Positions 50,532 through 64,000 of a stretch of 64,000 nt of DNA are shown here, piece by piece. Within the stretch, counting starts at the first letter, position 1. Each line of letters opens with the position of its first letter. Source of the DNA: Paracyclopina nana (taxonomy: Eukaryota > Arthropoda > Copepoda > Cyclopoida > Cyclopettidae); assembly GCA_019096065.1 (NCBI GenBank), contig JAGUCH010000005.1, positions 1,674,001 to 1,738,000 of the forward strand. Direction: 5' to 3'. A program made the position numbers and the translations under genes. Under the pieces are notes generated by a model. The model saw only the letters and a program-made list of their open reading frames with translations, was not told the origin of the DNA and ran no database searches.

Positions 50532-53302
50532 ACCTTGTTGAAAGTCTTGTGCTACTTCAGTTGAAATGCAGTTTCAATCCTATATGTGGCTTTTTGTGAC
50601 TAACATCACGAGAAATGGTCGTGTTTGTTTATAGATGCTACATGGAAATTCTGACCTGCTTCGTCAGTCTTTTCTTCTGAAATTTGAGCCGTAATAGTAT
50701 TTGCTTTTAGTCTAATTCGTCTAATTTCGGGGCCTCGAATGTGGTAGAATAATTACACCCAGCTCGAAGAAGATTAAGCGATTTTGGGAGCCGGCAAAAC
50801 ACGAAATTTCACTAGGATTCAATGGAAGCAATCCATTAAAGGTTCGTGTTGCCGCTTCAAGGCTTTTTCGTGAACATTTTCAATTGTAGGAGAAGTAGCA
50901 ATTTTCGAAGAAAAATTGAGCAGCAGTTTGGTCAGATTCCAATAACTTGAAAAGTGGGCGTCTTAAAAGACTTTATTCAGCTCTGATCTCGAGTATTTGT
51001 TTTGAATTTGACTTTGGAAAACACTCAAGAAAATGCAAATTTTTGTTCAGCTCCAAAGGGTATGTAGCAGCGGGATGTCTGTCCACCAGCGTTGCTCATC
51101 CACGTGAAAATGCCAAGATGATGCTTTATGGAATGCTGTGGAAGGCTTTGTCATTTTAATGCACCTCGCACTTAACGAGCTGAAATTGCCAAAATGCTAT
51201 AAAGAGACACATTATACTGCTGACCTTCCCTCGTTCGTGCTTCAAGAGGATGAGTCTTTCTGTTTGCTAACGAGGTTGCGTGATTGGCAAGAAACGTTGC
51301 GCAACAAGTGCGCGGCTTTGAAATGTAAACAAATGTTGAAGCACTGCGCTAAGAAGAAGTGGCTGGCTCTTATTTTTTTTGCTTTTTCTCTCTCGAACTG
51401 ACGATGAATGACACCAGGATTTATGGGTCACAGTAACGAGCCGCATTCAAACGCTCAGGAAATGGTCAGCATATTTTTACCGCACACACACACCACACAC
51501 TCCACAGTGAGATAAAAAAAAACCTTCTTTTTTGAAAGAAAGAAAGAAAAACTGTGCTCAAAGGAGATAAGGTGGGAATCTGACCATTTTCTCAACCTCT
51601 ACTGTGTGCTTAGTACATTCGTAAAAACCTTCTTTTTCTCTGGTTGCCTCGCTATATGCTAAAGACTTCCCGCGGTGAGAATTTCCTGGAATTTTGTCCC
51701 AAAAAAGCATTTTTTCTCTCTCTCCAGCTTGATGTGTAAATCTCTCATGATTTATATCAGCCATTCCTCAATTTAGCACTATTCAGAAAAGTGCCCCATG
51801 CTATTTTTACAAATGTGGAAGGAGCTTAAAACTCCCCTTTTTTAACGTTGTTTTGATGCTATTATGTCATGGTTTCCCCTCTTTGCTTTTTGCTGACTAC
51901 CAAGTCACGAGTTCTTGAAACTCTGCAGTTGTGAGTGTGTGTGACCATGTCAAATCACAATTTTCACTTACCAAAAGTGACTTTCCTGTTGGTCATCCAG
52001 GCCAACTTTGGCCTTGGGATCAGCTCGTCTTCTTCCACATCACATATTGGTGACCTCAAAATACTGGCCACCACCAAAGGCCGCCTTTCTTCATCGTCAG
52101 AATCAGGTAGAATGGTATAATAGTCGTGCTGAAGATTGCTGCAGACGTCCATGTTTTTTTCACACTAGATGGCGCTTTGTGTACTTTACACTATACGATT
52201 TGTGACACGTAAAAAAGCCGTGGGATTCTGACAAGGTGTGACTAACATTTAAGCATTTTCACTTTTTTTGCTCAGTAGTGCACAGTATATACCCCCTAGG
52301 GTTCTTTAGAACCGACTCACTTTGGGCAAACAAGGCCCATCCATCAGATTTTGCTCATGTTTTGAACTTGTCCGAATTCCAAAGGCAACTAAAAGAGCTG
52401 CTTCACTCGCTGGCTTTTCATGACGATATACACCAGCATTATTATAGTATATGATGGTGAAACATTGCGTGAGCCGGCTACAGGGTGAGTCCCCATAATC
52501 CACTTAAATGTGGACTCTTTAGAGTACAGAGTGTCCCACATAAAAATGCCCTCTCTTTTGTAGCTACAATCTGGTCATGATTTTTGTTGGGATTTCTTTA
52601 ATGGAAGGTGCTTGACACCAGCACAACAACTCATTTTTGTGTCTTGGGTGTTTTTTTCAAGGGGTGTTTCATCATGAAAACTGTATACAAAAAATGGTCC
52701 CATCCCTTGTGGAATGTGCGACGACGCTTTTAATACTAATAACAAATGAAACCAGAGGCAAATCGGCTCGATTATTACAGCAAGTGACCCCTAAGGATCA
52801 TTGCATGATACCACCAGCCTGGGGCTAAAATAATTCTTGGAAACCAGGCACAACATCATTTTTGGGCGGGTGATGCAGAAAAAGTTGCGAAGTAGCCAAA
52901 GCCTTTATTTAGCACTAAACCAGCCAAGCGTCGTCGTTTGAGCTCTGTGCAAAAGTCAAAGGTTGCAAATTTCCAAGCCAGATTAGCCTTGACACACACA
53001 CACACAGAGCATTTTGCACCCAGCTAATAAAAACCCTGATGTTTGGCCAGTATTGGAACATTAAAAATAAAAGCCATTGCTGCTGATAAAAATAGTATGA
53101 TGGGCAACAATTTGTGGTACTTGAACCACAGAAAGAATATGAAGAAGAACATTTAGATAGCATCTTTAGAAGTGTCACGTTTCACTTGTTTTTGTATAGC
53201 GCGCCACAACTACTCTTGAGATTTGCCAAGGCCAACTGGACAATTATGCTGGTACTACGAGCGAATCGTGGCTACTTTTATGTCACCGTAATGGAAATCA
53301 TC
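50532..53302. other. Region between the secreted-protein gene and the repeat near 53.3 kb
   Basis: No complete gene was found. It contains the orphan coding exon at 51972-52152 (minus), one AGATGGCGCT motif at 52167-52176, and short CAGGGTG(A/T)-type segments around 52480-52540 that could be transposon debris. The rest is AT-rich. Confidence 0.5.
51972..52152 (-). CDS. Orphan first coding exon (possible alternative first exon of FBXL7-like gene B)
   Basis: On the minus strand an ATG at 52152 opens 60 codons (starting MDVCSNLQHDYYTILPDSDD, later LVVASILRSP and RPKLAWMTNRKVTF), followed by a strong donor G|GTAAGTG after one extra base. Composition is acidic then basic and looks protein-like. 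The exon ends in phase 1, exactly what exon 2 of gene B (acceptor after 38762) requires. It cannot join to exon 1 of gene B at 49757 through any acceptor I can see without a stop. It could instead belong to an unrecognised gene. No domain is recognised. Confidence 0.45.
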
Positions 53303-53308
53303 TAAAGT

Positions 53309-53930
53309 TGTCGTTTATTAGCAAACCAACTGACATCAGAGTATAACCGAGTTATATTTGCTTTGTAACGTCCATATTTTTTTTTTTTTTTGTTTGGAAA
53401 ATATAGCTTACACACCTATTTTAAGTTACTTTCGTTGATGCACAGACCATATACGCATACCAACATATATGGCTCGAAATTGAACATGAGATAGAACACA
53501 AACCTTTGACTAGTTTTATAGGTAACTATATATTTAGTTTGTAAGGAAATATAGAGAGTAGACATTCAAGTGTCTTTCGTTGATACATCGAAAGATGATA
53601 TGTTTAGCGTACAACATCAAGAACGAAAACACTGAAAAGCTCACAAGTATGTCTGCGAAGTTCAACATAAAGTAGACTAATTTGTAAACCCAATAAAAAA
53701 CATTTAAATAAATATGTATGTAATTCAAAACCAAAATTAAGGAAGGACAGACATGGCATGTTTTCATAGTAATCATAATAAGTCGTCGTTTATTTGCAAA
53801 CCAACTTACAGCAGAGTATTATAGAGTTATTGGGATCCGTTCTTTGCGAAACATCAATAGGTAGTCGATAAATATGGCTTAAAACATCTATGTTTCTTTC
53901 GTTGATACACCGGAAGACAATATGCATGAA
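53309..53930. repeat. Diverged tandem repeat downstream of PKC
   Basis: The segment TCGTTTATTNGCAAACCAAC continuing to GAGTTAT occurs at about 53311-53354 and again at about 53786-53830. The 11-mer CTTTCGTTGAT appears three times (53429, 53574, 53896), each followed by a similar AT-rich tail. Copies are roughly 320-475 bp apart and decayed. The TTTATT at 53789 is AATAAA on the minus strand and could end the PKC transcript. Confidence 0.6.
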
Positions 53931-54140
53931 AAATCTTAGGAGAGGAGAAAACACTCAAAAGCTACAAACATACATATGTAGTCGCACTACTATTTTTTTT
54001 GGCATTTAAAATCATAGAGAGAATAGGAAGTGAATAAAAATCAACATGTGAATTTCACATAGACATTTGAAATAGCATCATTTGTTCCACCTTGGGATCG
54101 AGAAAGTCATACTTAGCATAGCAGGAAACGCAAAAATCCG

Positions 54141-54170
54141 GAATCCGGATTTGCACACAAATCCGGATTC
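54141..54170. repeat. Perfect 13-bp hairpin in the PKC 3' region
   Basis: GAATCCGGATTTG (54141-54153), loop CACA, and CAAATCCGGATTC (54158-54170) form a perfect inverted repeat 136 nt past the distal PKC stop codon, presumably within its 3' UTR. Confidence 0.8.
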
Positions 54171-54305
54171 GCAGTAGCTCCGCAAAAAGTGGAATGTGTG
54201 GTCATCGTGATAAGGCGGAATTTCGCTAAAGATATATAAATGCTGCATTATTTTCGTTATACCCTATGAATATAGTATGTGTAGTTAGTGATATCATCGC
54301 TTTTT

Positions 54306-59129
<4,824 letters not shown>

Positions 59130-62100
59130 CTGAAAAAAATAAATGTTATCAAAGATGGACGCAACAACAACAATTGATGAAAGGTAAACTGAGGCCTCAC
59201 AATGACCCTCCATTTATCATTTTTCAGAAAAGCATAATAGCGTTTTCTTGCTACTCCAGGATCGATCTTCATCAGCAAAATTTTCGAGGAGTACAGCACA
59301 AAGTTTGTCCAAGTTGAAGGCATTATTTCTTTTATGTCAAGGAGCTACGTGGTGTTTTGTAATAAAATGGCTTTGCCTGAAATTGCGGCCACCACACACA
59401 AAAAAACACCAGCAGTTTTACCCTCAATTACATCTGAAGAGCTTTGCTCTCAATTCCATTTCGCCAGGTTTTTTTTGCACAGCACAGCCTTCAGAAAACT
59501 GCTGTTTCAGGATTATCCCCTTTTGTAGCTGGGGCTTTAACAGCCTCTTCCTCAATAAGGTTGGGAAGAGTAGAAAACGCAGCCAAACAAGGGTTGTGTT
59601 TTTGCCTCAACTCTGCTGCAGATCTGGCCAGTAATCCCCCCGCAACTTGTAGTTGTATACTGGTATATAGTATACCAACATAAATCATTAACTTGCTCTC
59701 TATACAGAAAACGTATCTCATGATTAACCGTATTGAGGGTATGCAGAAAACAGCTATAGATAGAAATTGGGTTATGTGTGCAGCAGCAAACCTATAATGC
59801 GTACGCGAAGAATAGAAAATGGGAATAAGACGATCCATCATCGTGTCATATGTAACCAGACGCGCGAACTCGGAAGCAAAATTTCAGGCACCTGACAGCC
59901 CGAGAAAGGCAAGTTTTGCCATACACACACAAGTCGAGAGCTCTGTTTTGCATGCATATTTTTGAAGGATCATAGTGTGCCTCGTGTGGAGAGGCAACAA
60001 CCAAGAAGGAAAGCAGTAAAAATCCAATTTTTCACATTTTGAAGGCCTCGAAAAAATGAATGATGAAGAGGAACGAAATTGAGCTGAACTGGCTGCAACT
60101 GCTGTGGACGTGAATATGCTTCCATATTTCTTGTAAAATAAATTAAGCCATATAATAGCTGTCCTTCAGCTGCTTTCAAGCCTTGATAAGGCTTCCAGCA
60201 GCTTGAAAGGCTTCCCTTTCGCGGCTCCAAGAATTACTAAAACTGCCACCATAATAAAGGGGAAAGGAGTGGATACACAACAGGATACACATCTCGTAAT
60301 TTCAGATCCATCAAGAGATACACTCGGGAAAAAATGGCCATTTCCTCAGCTGAAATCAAGCTGGCCTTTCCTGGGAAATAATCAAGCCTGGAAAATTGCT
60401 GTCAACCCTAAAAGTTGGACTGTACCCAAATACCACAACAGTGGCAGCAACAGAAGGATGGGAATTCTGGGTCGTAAATGAAGCAAAAGCTGCCTTGTGG
60501 TAAACTCCTTTTGCCAAACCCTTTCATAATTAATTTCAGCAAGCCATTTCTACTTTCATGCTATCAAGCCATTTCATAGGCCCGATCCTTGGCAGGTTTT
60601 GTCATAATTACCCTGGTAATGATGAAAATACCTGCTAAGGATCGGGCCATAGACAAAATTTCAAAATGCGTAACTTTGATGGTTCACTGTGAACATGGGA
60701 GGCTCTTTAATCTTCCAAACCAATTTTGCTTTGCATGAGTGTGCAACATAGTTCTTTCTAGTATGCGTATAGTAGCATATACCAGATAGGAGGATACATA
60801 TATAGTAGCACAGAGGAAAGTCTGTGCACATTAAACACAAAGTCTATCTATACACACGGACAGGCCTGAAAAATGAGCTTTATATCCGAGTTTCGGAAGA
60901 GCAGTCATCAACTGCTGCCAAGATAGTAGGAGGTCCCTTGGGACACTCTCAATTATACTACATAAATAGGATTCATTCCCGGCAATATCACGCATGATCT
61001 CAGCCATTGTGTGGGTGCCAAAATGAGGATTTTCTATATACAACTTGACATCTATTACAAGTCATCCAAAATGTACTACTAGCGGCTGGAATTCTGGACC
61101 ATACTCCCCAATTCCAGATGGATGAGCACACACTTTTCCAGGAAACTTTTACCAACTAGGAACTTAGGCGCAAATTAGATTTCCGCGAAAGCCAAATAAA
61201 TATGTAGGCTTGGTAGCCTTTTACACCGCCAGCAACCGAAAGGCCTCTACCAATTCAGCAAGGCCATTTGAGTGATCCTAGTGATTTGCGAAAAACTTTT
61301 CCTCCCACTGCACTGATTTGCTTTGATACGGTTCAAGTTGTTTTCGAGATGCCTCGATTGAGCAAACGAAAGCTAACGAAGCTGCAAATAAAAGCTAGCC
61401 AAAGTATTGTCTAATGTATAGCATGTGTTATGACAAAAGTCTCAAATTCTAAAAGGAGGAAACGCTGAAAGCACTGCGCGGCTTTTAAGGCCCGGAAAGA
61501 ACAAACAAAATCATCAAAGGACAATATATGCCGCCCAAATTGGCCTTCACTTCAGCCTTTTATTTTGAGGCACATTAGCAGTCGTCTCAGAGTTTTTTAA
61601 CGCTCACAAAAACCTTTTTGAGGCCTCCATTTTGGTGGATCAAAGAAAGCCCTGGGTGATAGGAGGATTTCTTTTGGTATGCAAATGCTAGCAGGGATTG
61701 ATAAACTGTGGTAAGGTTGCGTTATTTGGATACCAAGAGGTTTCCGACAAACCTTAGCCAATCATGTGCTCTACGAGAATGGCGATCAATAATCGTTGCC
61801 AGCTACGTTTGATGCGACCTTATCAAATTACCACCACGAACGCGTTGCAGATCAGCCAGTAAATTAAGGGGAGAGCAACAGCAGCAACTCACCGAAACCG
61901 ATTTTCCCACAAAAAATATGCAAAAGTCGAGCAAATACAAGTATGTTTATGTGCGTAAATCTCTCATCGGCATACAAATGTTTCATGAGACTATGCAGAA
62001 AAAATCCGTGTGGAAAAAACCCAGTTTCCCATTTCTACATAAGAAGGTAGCCAACTAGCTCCATATCAGCTGACTTCAAAACAAATGGCACGTGGCGGAA

Positions 62101-64000
62101 CTTGGATTTGTTTACATTACGCGCGCAACCTCGCGCACGAATAATTAACAAAAGATTCCCTTAATTACATGCTCATATGATAATGGAGGAATGAGCAGAA
62201 ATATGCAGCAAGAATACCAGCATGTTTTATGTTGTGTTTAGCCATGATTATCCTGTCTTTTAGGAACTCTTCAGCTAGTTTCCATGTTCTTCTGCTCTAT
62301 TCTCTGCCTTTATAATTATCCACTAGCCCTAAAGTCACATGGATGGATTTAGTCATGCAGGAAATCGAGAAGGAATCCCTAAAGGAAACGATTATGAAGG
62401 CCTCAATGGGCTCTCAATCCTTGTATCTCAGATAAAAAAAATGTGTTAGTTATGCAGTAGTTGCGCTACCACATGAAAGGCATAGTAAACACACGTATAT
62501 GAAAGAAAACTCTGGAAGTGACGTTGTGGTACATACACACACTTGTATTAACTAAAGTTGATCAAAGCAGCAAACCTTACTCATTTCCTTCCAATTTCTT
62601 CTGCGGTGTACTAGTTTTGCAACAAAAATACACTTTAATCACGGGCATTTATGGCTGATTCTGATATAAGCTACATAGGGATAAAGGCTAAAAATAACAA
62701 GTTTACGACTTACGACTATAATTACGTAGCATGAGTTAAATTGTAAATGAATGCAAAGGTAAATTTCAAGCTGATACTGAGTGTTGACTTATGTAAGCAT
62801 GAAGAACAAACATCTGAGCTTAAAAGAGATTCTCGTTTCCATGGTGGTGGAATTTGCCTTATCAGGCCAAGTGGCTCTTATCCATCAAATACATATCCAT
62901 GAATACAAATCAGAGTCTGACTCCACTTTTATATTGGTAGTATTTCCTAATAAGCTTGAAATGTAGTATATAGCAGCAGATAATCACATAAAAAATGCTA
63001 GCCAAGCATGTTGCAGCATTGAAATTGAGCATGCTTTCCAATCGCCTAGCAATGTGAAAGTAGTACAACGTCATGTTTCTTGCTGATATGTAGCATAAAC
63101 AGGATCATCCCGGGAATAATCTGAAGAAAGCCACGAATACAGCTTAATACGAGTGTATTGAATACATTTTAACTTATGTATTCGGCCAGAGGCAAATGCA
63201 GGCTAAAGGAAGTGGATAACATTCAAATTATACCAAGGCACGAAATGTAGTTGAACCAGTTAGTTTTGCACCTCCTTTTGGCTTTGAAGAAACTTTATCC
63301 AATTCCACTTGATCAAAGGTTTCGAGACTCGGAGAATTGCGAGGCTCCACTTAATTTCCTTGGTCTCAAGTATTCTCACAATTGAGTTTATCAGCTATAT
63401 TATAACCACTGTAAAAGCTTTGTATTCTATACTATCGAATAGTTGCAATCATCAGATGGGAGGTATCATCGCAATAATTCAATATAGCGCCTATTGTAGT
63501 GTTCAATACCAGAAACTCGAACGTAATTTAGCAGCAAAAAATAGGAAACACAGGAAACTCATTTGCACTGGAAAATACTTCTACTTGCTAAATGAAATAT
63601 AGGTAGCAGTTTAAAAGAGAGAGGCCTTTTCTTGTTAGCTTTGTTAAAATTGGCAAAAGCCACGAACTTGAGACATTTAGCATAAATTATCCAATCCATA
63701 GTTTGCTACAGCTAGCTTCGGGATAGTTGAAATATGAGGTAGAACTTTGAATTGGCTGCAATAAAAGTAAAACTTTCTTGGCCCTCAGCCGGCGCACAGT
63801 CTATCCAGGTTATTGGATCCTATTTGCAGGGCAAGGCCGAAATTCAGGTCTGGTTGGGACCGGAGAAAGGACATTACTGTATTGACCACAACCGCACACA
63901 CACACACTTCGAAATGATGCTGAGTTTTATCTACTTTTGGAGGAGGCCTCAAAAAAGTAAGACAGACGATGAAAGATTTTGACGAGGTGAAACCTGATAC
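59130..64000. other. Presumed PKC 5' intron / intergenic DNA, no exon recognised
   Basis: I looked on the minus strand for the expected upstream PKC exon (pseudosubstrate and first half of C1A) and did not find it. Short open frames (for example 60831-61043 minus and 63752-63982 plus) have no recognisable similarity. A 70-nt near-perfect hairpin at 60579-60648 is listed separately. Most of the rest is AT-rich, with one GC-rich patch at 62100-62140. Confidence 0.5.
60579..60648. repeat. 70-nt near-perfect hairpin
   Basis: The arms begin GGCCCGATCCTT and end AAGGATCGGGCC. Over 34 positions the left arm and the reverse complement of the right arm differ at four sites, and the centre folds with a tiny loop (ATTAC CCTG GTAAT). 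It could be a short inverted-repeat element or a precursor-like RNA hairpin. Confidence 0.7.

Noticed and set aside
52480-52540. ACAGGGTGAGTCCCC and ACAGAGTGTCCCAC, like transposon ends
   Set aside because: Only short fragments, no inverted partner, no target duplication and no transposase.
60831-61043. 70-codon minus-strand frame with a mobile-element-like feel
   Set aside because: No catalytic motif or neighbouring frame that continues it; cannot be assigned to any element.
63752-63982. 76-codon plus-strand frame near the window end with higher GC
   Set aside because: No recognised domain. Possible splice sites are weak, and it may be chance or the edge of something outside the window.

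Overview
The window is nuclear DNA of an animal, most likely an arthropod. It carries spliced genes with GT/AG introns and replication-dependent histone genes ending in the metazoan 3' stem-loop. The histones are arthropod-like: H2A starts [19 protein letters not shown]2B starts [19 protein letters not shown], and H4 starts MTGRGKGG. I cannot name the species. Eleven protein-coding genes are supported.

Layout. 1-4589: no gene seen. 4590-7352 (+): translation termination factor eRF3, six exons. 8009-9988 (-): an atypical seven-transmembrane receptor, three exons, tail-to-tail with eRF3. 11821-20523: a histone quartet made of two divergent pairs, H3(-)/H4(+) and H2B(-)/H2A(+), with a complete but divergent nitric oxide synthase gene (14956-18483, eight exons) between the pairs. 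23896-29449 (+) and 30403-49757 (-): two FBXL7-type F-box/leucine-rich-repeat genes, tail-to-tail. An intron of the second holds a 5.7 kb giant inverted repeat built of 146-bp tandem units. 50113-50531 (+): a small secreted cysteine-containing protein of unknown function. 51972-52152 (-): an orphan exon that may be an alternative first exon of the second FBXL7 gene. 54306-59129 (-): a conventional protein kinase C gene whose 5' end lies outside the window or was not recognised. 59130-64000: presumed PKC intron or intergenic DNA with no gene seen.

Most notable. The PKC gene carries two sets of duplicated alternative exons. One pair encodes the first half of the C1B diacylglycerol-binding finger, and splice phases force exactly one of the two to be used. 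The other pair encodes alternative C-terminal V5 tails. One tail resembles mammalian PKC-beta I and keeps a phosphorylatable hydrophobic motif; the other carries a glutamate there, as atypical PKCs do. The 146-bp tandem-inverted array could fold into a very long double-stranded RNA when the host intron is transcribed, like Drosophila hairpin-RNA loci; it could equally be a foldback transposon.

Functional themes are housekeeping (translation termination, chromatin) and signalling (NO, PKC, a receptor, ubiquitin ligase adaptors). Nothing suggests the genes form one pathway. Exon coordinates come from reading splice sites, frame phases and family conservation by eye, with no transcript support.
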